A DNA stretch of 64,000 bases from Salvia splendens (lineage: Eukaryota > Streptophyta > Magnoliopsida > Lamiales > Lamiaceae). The notes below the pieces were generated by a model. It was given only the letters and a program-made list of their open reading frames with translations, was not told the DNA's origin and did not search any database. Shown piece after piece: positions 47,114-60,565 of this stretch. Within the stretch, counting starts at the first letter, position 1, and each line of letters opens with the position of its first letter. The DNA is taken from the NCBI RefSeq assembly GCF_004379255.2, contig NC_056049.1, forward strand, positions 12,756,063 to 12,820,062, written 5' to 3'. Made by a program: the position numbers and the translations under genes.

Positions 47114-49006
47114 GGACTTTGATAAATTCCTTCTGATTCCAGAGAGACTGCATTGACATTCTCTCGCTCAGGTGGTGGTTGTACTGTAGCCGGAATCCTT
47201 CCTTCATTTCCCCTCAGTTCGCCCAGTGACATGGCGACTTGAGATAACTGCTTTGTGAACACATCGAGTGCAGCCCTCTGTTCCTTCTGGGCTTCTTGTA
47301 TTTCTTGCATTGCATCATGGGGCTGATGCGGGGTCATCACATCCCCTGGACTTTCATTTTGTTGCTTGTTATATCTTTGATTGAAACGTCCTCCTCCATG
47401 GCTTTGCTGGTAGTAGTCGAAAGATCCATACTGCTCTGGTTGGTTTTTGGGAAAGTGATTCTGTTGGTTTCCTTGGAAGTACTGTGGGTTCCCTTGGGTT
47501 TGCTGGTTTCCTCTTTGGTACTGGGGAACATAACTCACCATTTGATTATTCGGCTGTCTTCCCTGGTTGCTAAACTGAGGGACTTAGTATTGGTACCCCC
47601 ATTCTCCTTCCTGTTATCGGCTTGACCAGTTAGACTGCCCTTCACTTGACCAGTTCCCTTGAGGTCCACTTGACCAGTTCCCTTGAGGTCCACTTGACCA
47701 CCCTGCCTGACCTCCTTGTATTCTGTTTCCTCCAGTGTTTGGCCTATCCTGGATTCGAGCAGGCCAGTTGGGCTGCCCGTCAGAGGGTTGTATCTGTTGT
47801 GTCGAGGGTGGTTGGCTTTGATTTGGATCACTCCATCTGAAGTTAGGGTGGTCTCTCCATGGAGCGTCTCTCTGTTTACCCTGGATCCAGTGGCCGACAG
47901 CATTCACTTGGGCTTGCGGCTCCGCCTCAGGGGGAAACTCGCAATAGTAATAATGATGCTCTTCTGGCGGAGGTGGTGGCGGCGCATACTGCGTCTCTTT
48001 CGGTGCAAGTGGTGGAGGCGGTCTGGCTTTCTCCACTGCCTCAAGCAGCTTCTTCTCCATTTGCTCAAATCGAGCCTCCAACTTTTCATCATTGCGGGCC
48101 TCTGCTACGTGCACTGCCCCTCTTCTATACTGTCCTCGAGACGTCTCGTACTAGCGTTTGGCCTCGATCAGCCTCTCCAATATATTTTTAGCTTGGCTAA
48201 ATGGGGTTTTCGAGAAATCCCCTTGAGCTGCGAGGTTTAGGTCATTTGTGCTGTCGACTGTCAGTCCACCATAGAAGATCGAATAGATCTCCCGCTCCCC
48301 TAGCTTGTGGTTGGGGCATGCTTGAAGCAGCCCTTGGAATCTATCCTAATACTAGCCGAGGGGCTCATCGTACTCCTGTCTGGCTTCTGTGATTTCCCTT
48401 TTCAGGGCACTCGTTTTTTACGCGGGGAAGAAATGATCTAGGAAGATCATTCGAAACTCGGCCCATATTTTGATAGTCCCTTCTGGCAGTCTCGATAGAC
48501 ATACTCCAGCTTCGCCTTCAAAACAAAAGGGATTGCCTTCAGCCTATAATCTTCAGACGTAGATCCAGCCGGTACAGGCTGGATATCACAATATCGGCAA
48601 AATTCCTCCAGGAAAGCGTACGGACACTCCTTCGAAAGGCCGTAAAAGTGGGATGGAACGGCCAGCATATCGGCAAAATTCCTGACTTGATTGCAATGGT
48701 CCGCATTCCAGGAGTAACGGCAATGGCATGTGTGGGCTCCTTCTCATCATGAGCGTGCAGAGAGCCGATTCCTGAGTCATTGTCGACGAAGGCCATCTCT
48801 GCTTGTTCAGGAGGTGGTGGTTTGGGCTATGTGTTCTTCTCTTCTTCTTCTTAACTGGTCAGTTGTTCAGCGGCTGTGGCTGCGGCTGCTTGTGCAGCTC
48901 TGTAACGAGTGGTAACGACGTCGACTTCCTGGACTCTCCAATGCACGTAAGTCTCTCTGTGTAAAAAGGGATGATTCCAGTATCCACCGCGTTAGTACCT
49001 TCTCAT
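47114..49006 (-). pseudogene. Gag of element J (frameshifted, 3'-truncated)
   Basis: The ATG at 49006 has an in-frame stop soon after. The open pieces cover the N-terminus (GIGSLHAHDEKEPTHAI, 48796-48539), core (YAFLEEFCRYCDIQPVPAG, 48668-48447), and a central/C-terminal Gln-Gly-Trp-rich region (48114-47614) with four copies of a ~9-residue repeat around TGQVDLKG / GNWSSGPQ. The C-terminus (47541-47114) ends ENVNAVSLESEG. Breaks occur near 48480, 48370, 48150 and 47585. It would form the particle; it is broken. Confidence 0.82.
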
Positions 49007-49094
49007 CAACAGTAAGAAAATCCAAATAAGAAAAGAAAGAAATAAGATTATGTACTCCTACGCACTACCCACAAACATAAAATAACACCATGCT

Positions 49095-49112
49095 TCCCCG
49101 GCAACGGCACCA
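49095..49112 (-). other. Primer-binding site of element J (tRNA-Asp type)
   Basis: The minus strand reads TGGTGCCGTTGCCGGGGA, one mismatch from the complement of plant tRNA-Asp over 18 bases, three bases inside the LTR. Confidence 0.88.
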
Positions 49113-49115
49113 TTT

Positions 49116-50242
49116 TGGCGAGGATTAGGCGAACGACAAGCGCGAATTCGGACCAAGTTATATGGAAAGATAACTGAACCGGTTGGATCAGTTAGCAAAT
49201 GTCGTTGCCACTTGATCAAGTCGATCTCGCTTTCGCTCGTTTACCCACCAAAGTAATTTATAACTCCCAATTTTGCACTACTTTAACAGTAAAGTGGCAA
49301 GTTCGGGGTCGATCCCACAGAAAAGTTGGTGTATCAAGTGTGTGAATAGTGAACAGGGGGTTGGCTGCTGCCACGCTTTAACTTTTTTTAACTACTGCTT
49401 TTACTCTAGACAGAATTAAACTGACTAATTTGAACAAGGTAAATTTAACTACTGGATCAAGTGCATCATAACGAAACTGAAACTAAAGCAGAAAATGCGA
49501 GGATGAAAATGAAAACAACTTCGATTAAACTAAGCTAACACTCTGGAAATTACGAAAGCAAGTTAAACACAGAAGAGCCTCGACAGGAAACTTAAGACTT
49601 CGCCGACAGATAACAAGTATTCTGCAGCGCTTCTTCAGTTGCTCTTTCTAACTAAACATTACTTTATCTAAGCTAAGCTAAGCTATTCTAGAGAACTAAA
49701 CTAAGCTAGAGAACTAAGCTAAACTAGGCGGAAAGTAACGGATCGGATCTGCTTCATGTGGTGGCACATTCTCTATTTATAGGCTCGGCACGACCTCCAG
49801 CTGGATAACGATCTTGGCAGGAAATATCCTCTCATGCTGAGAGTGAGCGACTCATTGATTGCTACGTGCTCTTCTTCTAGAATGACGACGCTTTTCAGTA
49901 ATAAATTCGTGACTCAGCTCCGTCCTTGCATCTCATATATCAGCACGTGTCACCTTCTAGAACGTTGTCCTTGATAACAGAATGTTACGCACCATCCAGC
50001 TCATAGCCTCGCGTGTCCTTCTTCTGACATCCAGTGGTCCCCTCCTTAACTGCTTGATTACTCCCCTTGATCAACTTCCCCTGAAATCTGGCCTTTTTCA
50101 CCTATTGTACTCGCTTGATCAGTTTGGTCTTGTTGCTTTGGTCAAGCGGCATTCCTGCACATTTAACACTTGCTTTGCGCGATAAACCGATCAAGTAGGG
50201 TACATTTTACCCTTTAACCGATGCATGAATTGAGCCTTATCA
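49116..50242 (-). repeat. 5' LTR of element J, 1127 bp
   Basis: It starts TGATAAGGCTCAATTCATGCAT (50242) and ends CCTCGCCA (49116). It contains a TATA box (plus-strand CTCTATTTATAGG, about 49770-49782). Confidence 0.87.
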
Positions 50243-51144
50243 AAGATCGAATAGATCTCCCGCTCCCCCAACTTGTGGTTGGGGCATGCTTGAAGCAGCC
50301 CTTGGAATCTCTCCCAATACTGGCCGAGGGGCTCATCGTACTCTTGTCTGGCTTCTGTAATCTCCCTCTTGAGGGCACTTGTCTTTGACGGGGGAAGAAA
50401 CGATCTAGGAAGATCATTCGGAACTCGGCCCATGTTTTTATGGACCCTTCTGGCAGTCTCGACAGCCATACTTCAGCATCACCCTTCAAGACGAAGGGGA
50501 TAGCTTTCAACCTATAGTCCTCAGACGTAGATCCAGCCGGTACAGGCTGGATATCACAGTATCGGCAAAATTCCTCTAGGAAGGCGTATGGACACTCCTT
50601 TGAAAGGCCGTAAAAATGGGACAAAACGGGCAGTACTCCGGACTTGATTGTGATGGTCCGCATCCCAGGAGTAACGGCAATAGCATGTGTGGACTCCTCC
50701 AGCTGGATAATGATCTTGGCAGGGAATATTTGCTCACGCTGAGTGTGAGCGACTCATCGATTGCTACGTGCTCTCCTTCTAGAATGACGACGCTTTTCAG
50801 TAATAGATTCATGACTCAGCTCCATCCTTGCGTCTCATATATCAGCACGTGTCCCCTTCTAGAACGTTGTCCTTGCTAACAGAATTATGCGCACCATCCA
50901 GCTCATTGCCTCGCGTGTCCTTCTTCTGGAAGCCTGTGGTCCCCTCCTTGCCTGCTTGGTTACTCCCCTTGATCAACTCCCCCGATTTCTGGCCTCTTTT
51001 TGCCTATTGTATTTGCTTGATCAGTTTGGCCTTGTTGCCTAGGTCAAGCGGCATTCTTGCACATTTAACACTTGCTTTGCGCGATAAACCGATCAAGTAG
51101 CGTATATTTTACCCCTAAACAGATGCATGAAATGAGCCTTATCA
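50243..51144 (-). mobile_element. Athila-like element J2, LTR piece fused to gag piece
   Basis: Positions 51144-50698 are the first ~450 bp of an LTR (TGATAAGGCTCATTTCATGCAT start). Positions 50697-50243 are a gag fragment (CGPSQSSP region, YAFLEEFCRYCDIQPVPAG, WLSRLPEGSIKTWAEF, RFQ/RDSKGCFKHA in two frames). The rest of the LTR, the primer site and gag start are deleted, with CCTCC shared at the joint. J is inserted at its left end. Confidence 0.8.
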
Positions 51145-52429
51145 ATTGTCAACTAACTGTTCAATTGGATCGACTGCCATCTCCCCCCTTATGTAATTAT
51201 GTAACAGAAAACAAGCCATTATCAACATAGTTTGTGTTTCGATTGGATAGTAAGATGCGCTACGTAGAATACTCCAACGCATCTTAAGAATAGCAAAAGT
51301 CCGTTCAATTATGTTCATTGCACTCGTATGTCGCATATTAAACATTTCACGAGGATTCTTAGGCCTCTCAGTGTTCGGACCCCACACTGCAGATGATATC
51401 GAACTCCTTTGTAGGGTGTCAAAACCTTCACTATTTGCATACCCGTTGTTACACAAATAATAGTTACCTACAAGTACATAATCCATTGGTGTTATGATTT
51501 ACGCGGAAGGAATTTATAGCTTAACATTCTACAACAGACTATTAGCCTAGGCGACCATCACATGGATTACCTTTGGGGACTTTGATACCAAATGGACGAG
51601 AAACTGCATCTCGTATGATACATGCATCACCTGCGGACCCCTCCCAACCTGGTAAAACATACACTAAAGGCATCTTCCTTGTGCACGCTGCCAAGGTATT
51701 TGTGGCTATTTTCCCTTTCCTAGTTTGATATCTTGGCTTGTCAGCCTGTGATACTTGGACTTTAACATATGTCCCATCTAACGCACTTAAACAACCCTAC
51801 AAGTCAACACATATATAATTATCAATGAACACTAAACAACAAGCTTCTACAAAAAATCTATAGCATCTGATTCATGTGAGTAAAGCTTAGACATTTTAAC
51901 TTATACCACTTCCACCTAGGGTCAACACTGTTGTCAGGTACCAGAGTTGGCTTAGATATAAACATTGTATGCACCAGTATGATGGCTCGGAGGACAACAT
52001 GGACATAGTGTGAAACTGTTTGACCGGACCTTAAAAATCAAAACTAACCACCCGGTTCTTTTTGTGATATAATAAAACACATAAGAAGATAGCCACTTGT
52101 TCCTCTACTTTAACAAATGATCCATCTACCAACCCAGCTCCTTCTCTAAGAAGAATACATAGTCTCCCAAAACAACTTCAGTCCATGCGTAGATTATTTA
52201 TGCAGTCCCGATCAGCAACACCTATCAATCTAGTAAGATGACTGATCTAGGTAGGTATGCGGGCCAAACGGTGAAATAAACATCGTGTCTGGTTCTTTTT
52301 AATTCGCTTAGAACCATTAGTAAGTTTCAAGAATTCACGGATAATGATCATGGTCCGCGTGTGATGCTTTTGTAGTATGTCTTCAATAAGCAAGAAGATT
52401 TCTTCGTCGGACAATGAACTTTCACTCAA
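51145..52429 (-). pseudogene. PIF/Harbinger-type transposase (DDE_Tnp_4), decayed
   Basis: On the minus strand the order is an N-terminal piece (MSESSLSDEEIFLLIEDILQ, 52429-52247), GQTVSHYVHVVLRAIILVH (about 52025-51900), then a gap that looks like a former intron. The catalytic core follows: LSALDGTYVKVQVSQADKPR ... GKIATNTLAACTRK ... VYVLPGWEGSAGDACIIRDA (51790-51545), and GYANSEGF ... FNMRHTSAMNIIERTFAILK (51486-51142). The family motifs LDGT, GWEGSA.D and IERTF are all visible. Where relatives usually have Asp (xDxGY) this copy reads CNNGY. Frames change several times, so it is inactive. The enzyme would cut and paste its own DNA. The final stop is supplied by the J2 LTR. Confidence 0.85.
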
Positions 52430-53592
52430 CTGTTATAATGCTAAACCATTGAAGTTAAAACCAAATCCCAATTACAAAGTTTTAAATCAAGATGAATTAC
52501 AGGTTGACTCTTGATTATGAATATGTATAAATTAAATTAAGAACACCAAACAAATTGCAACGAAACACCCATCATCCACATTACAAAAAAAAAATTCCTG
52601 CCAATTATATGATGAATGCCCGCCAAATCATGATAAAATATAAACCAACACAACACTTAGAAATGCTTGCCAATTAAATTACCCAAACCCAATTCATGCC
52701 CAAAAAATCCAAGTCATGCTAAAAAATGCATGCCAATTAACAAACCAAAACCAGAAAGAAGAAGAAAATCTAAACTTGAATAATTTTTCGTTTGACCAAA
52801 ACCAAATCAAAACACAATAGTTTGACCCTTATATTATAAATGTCTGTCAATTCATGCTAAAAACCTAAAATTGAATCATTTTGCATAGACATAAAACAGG
52901 TTCAACTCGGAGTGTAGACTACAAACACCATTTGAATACCCAACCTCATTCAATCTATCTCTCCATGAAATTGAAGCATACCTAAATATGGACTGACTGT
53001 ATTTTGATATATCACAAACTGGAGCCATGAAATTAGGGTTTACCAACAGTGTCTATAATTCCATCAATGGACAGAAATAAAGTTCTTCAACAATGTAAAA
53101 GAAAAAGAGAAGAGAAGATGAAAGAAGAGAGGATTGAGCGTGAAATTAGGACAAGGAGGGCTAATTTTGGAAGGCAATTTTATTTCTTGATGCATTGGAA
53201 AACCCACCTCTGCTGAAGCAACGATAAGTTTCCACCAATAAGCTGGTATACACTCTTGGGCCTTTGCGGGCATCTTCAAAAAAATTGGAAGTGTATCAAA
53301 CAATGGAAAAGATAAGGAAATGAGCCATTTTCTTGGATTTTGTGGGCTATCAAACATACCCTTTATAATTTGGAATGGGCTTCTTATTTTTTCCTGTTTC
53401 TTATAGTGTAGATATTTTTGGGAAGCATTTCCATAAACAACATTATCCAACACAAAATCTCACCATAAGCCTCGAGTCGAGTACAACAGCACAAACTGTA
53501 ATTCAACAAAAAAAATTCATGGAATCGTAGTTCAGTTCAACCATTAACATATTGCGCTTATATACTCTGTTTTTTTTTTTTTGCGGTAGAGA
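52430..53592. other. AT-rich sequence between transposase and UMP kinase gene
   Basis: It probably contains the rest of the Harbinger element. GGGCTATCAAACATACCC at 53343-53360, read on the minus strand as GGGTATGTTTGATAGCCC, resembles PIF/Harbinger termini. An open frame at 53453-53064 (minus) is not recognised. The last ~120 bp must hold the UMP kinase promoter; a TATATA lies at 53550-53555, close to the start codon. Confidence 0.5.
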
Positions 53593-56972
<3,380 letters not shown>

Positions 56973-57570
56973 TCAGTGACAACCAATGACTTGAAGAGGA
57001 CACTTTGTCTCTGTGATTTTTGATCTTTGGCTTTGGCTTTGGCTTTGGCTTTAGCTTAAGCTTAAACAACCTTTAGAACTCAATATACGTAATTCTTGTA
57101 GTGGTCTTTCTGCAGTTGAATTGAACTTTGAGGGTGCTTATCATTTTCATGGATTGCTGTCAATTTAATTTTACCACTGTAAATAATATGACATTTAAGA
57201 TTTTGGTCTAGATCATTTTAGTCACTGTGATCTCTCTCTAAGCATAATTACAGTTAATTAAATAATAATTAATGAAGTTGGAGTGGTTTACGTCCTTCTG
57301 TTTTAACGCCCAATTAGGTTTAATTAAAAAAGCGATTTTTCTTTAACACCTAACCAAGATAAATTCACCAAATGTCCAAATTGACTTCTATTGCCTCTAG
57401 GTGTAACCTTATTAACATTTTCATCTATGAACCATGACATAAGTTCAAAGTTCCATTGGGCATGGATAACACTCCGATAGAAAGAATGAGAGTTCAGATC
57501 CACTTTTATTCATTTTTTACTCCTTGGTCTTTCGTAAGAGCTTAACACTCACATTCATGCTCTTCCGCAA
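56973..57570. other. UMP kinase 3' UTR and intergenic sequence
   Basis: It follows the stop codon. It contains a short tandem repeat of TTGGCT (57030-57053) and AT-rich sequence. AATAAT and AATTAA signals near 57183-57260 could serve polyadenylation. No gene is seen. Confidence 0.55.
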
Positions 57571-59228
57571 GAGCATGCTCAAGGGTCTCACCATTCTATT
57601 ATTCAAATTTAAATAAAAACATTTTCACAATATTAAAATGCATTAAAAATACCTGAAATACTATTACAAATTACAACAAAAAAATAAAAATTACATAATT
57701 AAAATCCTAAAAATTAAAAATTACATAATTAAAATCCTACAAATTCTAAATTACATAATTAAATCCTAAAAAATACATCCGTGGAAATTTAAAGAAGACT
57801 AGTCCGATGGCAGTATCCCCAGTATTTGTCGGAGAGTTCGTATCATTGCAAAATATGAATCAAGTTACTTGGGAGTCATTCGAGTTGTATCGGCCATATT
57901 GGCTTGAGCCGAAATGGCCCACAACGAGTTGGTGGCGGTGGAGGCAGCACAAAGGGAGCCGGAGCCGGTGGTGCGGCTGGGGTCGCGGCGCGACGGCGGC
58001 TGGCCGTCGCCTGTTTCCTTTCTTACGGCCGGCGTTGGGAACTGCTCGGGCCGGCGTCGGGGCTATCCAAGTGAGCTCTGGCTACCCACCTCTTCCTCGC
58101 CGGCATCGAATAGGGATATCGACCTCGACCGTTTGCTGGAGGAGCTGTAGAAGGATCGGGTGCCTCCCTTATACTTCGAATGATGACGCACCTGCTGCCA
58201 AGTGTTGAGATGCTTGAATGCTTTGTAATGCAATGCTTGGTAGGTCGACATGGCGGCCATGATGATGTCGGCCTCGCTCGTGCCGCCCCTTGCCGTCTGC
58301 TGTTCCTGGAGGTAATACCCTTGGTACTTTAGGATTTCTTTGTTGGCTCTTCCGATGACATTGCACAACAAGCTCTCATTGCGCTCTATGGTTCCAGCCG
58401 GTCGTGTGGCGTTGTACCGGTGAGCGACGCAGAAATATAATATGTCCCCGGTTTGGTTCGTGTCTACCTCCGCATCTTCGGAGATTTTCAAATATGCCTC
58501 GAACACCTTCTTCATCTCGGCCGGAGTGTACGGGGTGCGGACGTTGGGGTCACCAGTACTGCCAAGAGTCCGGACACGGACACCACTAGGTTTGCCACTG
58601 CCGGGATCGCCACCCAGAATTTGGGACAACGGTGGCGTCGAGGCGCTCCCTCTCGAGCCTTGTTCGGGTGCCCACCCGGAATTTGCCAACCTTGGGTATG
58701 AGGAGGGGTGAGAAATTCGTATCCGACGAAGGGAATGGCGACGCGCCGAACCATTAGTGGTTCCATCCATGGGAGTCGGAGGGGTGATTGCCAGAGCCGG
58801 ATATTTTTGCAAGAGAGAAAGAGTGAGAATTTAGAGAGAATAATATTGATGAGAGAATTGTTTGGTGTAAATTTTTGTGTTGAAATGGGGTATTTATAGA
58901 TGAAAATGTGAATTTTGGGGTAAAAATAATGAAAAATAAATTAAAAGTGGAGAAAAAATAGATATAATTTAATTGGAAAATGGGAAAATAATTTTTTTAT
59001 TTAAATATGATTTTTAATGTTTTTTGATTTTTTTAGAAAAAATTTAAATAACCAACGGCATTGCCGTTGGCGAATCACAGCGCGACACGTAAGCGTGTTC
59101 TTTGGCACTGCAGAGCTTGATGCTAAGAGCATGACCATGCCGTCAGCAAGGTACAACGGTGAGCATGGCTACGCGCCGTGCCGACGGCACGACGCCTACT
59201 CATGCAACGAGCATAAATTTGGATGCTC
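57571..59228 (-). mobile_element. PIF/Harbinger-like non-autonomous element
   Basis: The ends GAGCATGCTCAAG (57571) and, on the other strand, GAGCATCCAAATT (59228) share GAGCAT, typical of this group. The flanking CAA/TAA trinucleotides are only an approximate 3-bp duplication. Inside are an ORF1-like frame on the minus strand and an AT-rich direct repeat ACATAATTAAAATCCTA (57690-57770). No transposase is present. Confidence 0.65.
57800..58812 (-). pseudogene. Harbinger ORF1-like protein (Myb/NAM-associated type), partial
   Basis: From ATG 58812 an open frame of 249 codons encodes a Ser/Pro/Gly-rich start, then TPYTPAEMKKVFEAYLKISE, ILYFCVAHRYNATRPAGTIE, NVIGRANKEILKYQGYYLQE, HYKAFKHLNTWQQVRHHSKY and a Ser/Lys/Arg-rich nuclear-signal-like SSSKRSRSISL. 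A stop at 58063-58065 comes early; similar residues continue beyond it (AISAQANMADTTRMTPK). Such proteins, often annotated misleadingly as glutathione S-transferase T3-like, are the DNA-binding partner (ORF1) of PIF/Harbinger transposases. The N-terminal half of the trihelix/Myb region looks compressed or missing, so the product is doubtful. Confidence 0.7.
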
Positions 59229-60565
59229 TAAAAGATAAATTAGAGATTTAACTACTATCAAGTTCGAAAGGATTGTTGCCTCTCATTCAGGTTCCTTACC
59301 AATGGCTAACTGCACCAAAATCATTCTTTTAATTAATGGAGGCAATTGGTACTAATAGTTGTATACGTGTTAGTATATTTTACTGTAAATAAATTGATTA
59401 TTGAAGTAAACTTGGAGTATTGGGGAATATTCGGCCTAAATGGAAACAAAGTTAAACAATAAGATAAAGTGAACTAAGCTAGACGAAGAGAAGCGAAGTG
59501 GATCACTGCATTTACAACAGAACTATGGTGTGACAAATTGCTGCCTTATTTTGATCAAATGATGGAAACCGTAGCCCAAAATCCAAATATGCAATTTTCT
59601 ATTAATAAGAGCTAAAAAAAGTCCAACATCAATGGTAAACGATACACTAAAGTTGCATACCAAACTACAACTAAATCAAGTTTGGAATTTTCAAGTAAAA
59701 ATAAAAGAAATTCCAGGTTAACAACAGTCAACGTACCCCCCCCCCCTCCTTGGGGGCACGGAATTTTATGCAGTTTATTTTGTGCGTTAGGTAGAAAGAA
59801 TAAAATAGGGATAAGGGTGTTTATATTTTTAGTAATGAGTCATCTTAGCATCTTCAATGGGACATATAATAAATCCTTAAATGGCCAATATGAACCAAAA
59901 TTGGAACACTTGCTAACAACACTACAAGGGAAAGAAGTCGTCGGTTTTGTCCAACATACTCATTTGATTTATTTCTCCCTCGCTCTCGCTCTCCCTCTCA
60001 AAGAGGCAACTTTGTCTTGTATGGAGTATATAACTCTTTATAATTGCTCCGATCAGCGCAACTCAAACGTCTGCATACGAATAAAACCAACGTTTTGTCA
60101 CACAATCGATCATAAACTCAACGTTGCAGTTGAGAAGCAATATCAATTCTACCTAGAAGCGATCAGAGATAACAAGCCAATGCATCAACTGTAAATAAAA
60201 ATGGAATACTCCTTTGTTACTATTTTGCCCAAGATGAGAAAATTATCAAGAACCGAAAGCGCACTAGATATGATCGATGATATGCCACAACCATCAAGTA
60301 TACGGTCGAAAGGAAAATACTTAAATGCATAAACATGTTCCACATCTTCCATTTTCCAGTTAAAATCGATAGGTTGGTTTAGTACGCTTACATTTTACAT
60401 ATATGATAACATCTGCTAGAATCATATGTAAATTGAAGCTTCAAGGTCAAATAACTATCTATCGATTCATTGTTTTATGTTATAGAGTTCAGCATTACGA
60501 CAAAAAGAGATTAACAATTGTGAATGCGGAAGTTAGGCATACCATGTAGTTTCACTTAGAAGTGC
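59229..60565. other. Intergenic sequence, downstream of the TBL gene
   Basis: No recognised gene. An open frame at 59682-60194 (plus) has no known motif and includes a run of ten C (59738-59747). The part next to 60565 should be the 3' UTR of the minus-strand TBL gene. Confidence 0.5.

Larger units (their letters stand above)
47114..50242 (-). mobile_element. Athila-like element J, 5' LTR and gag only
   Basis: The minus-strand order is 5' LTR (50242-49116), primer site (49112-49095) and gag (49006-47114). Everything downstream of gag is gone. The LTR is inserted in gag of a second copy, J2. Its LTR and gag match those of H, so H, J and J2 are one family. Confidence 0.85.

Noticed and set aside
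53064..53453. 129-codon open frame on the minus strand upstream of the UMP kinase
   Set aside because: No domain recognised; it overlaps a probable Harbinger terminus and is AT-rich spacer.
59682..60194. 170-codon open frame on the plus strand
   Set aside because: It contains a C-run and low-complexity sequence, shows no motif, has a non-standard start unless begun later, and lies where the TBL 3' UTR and spacer are expected.
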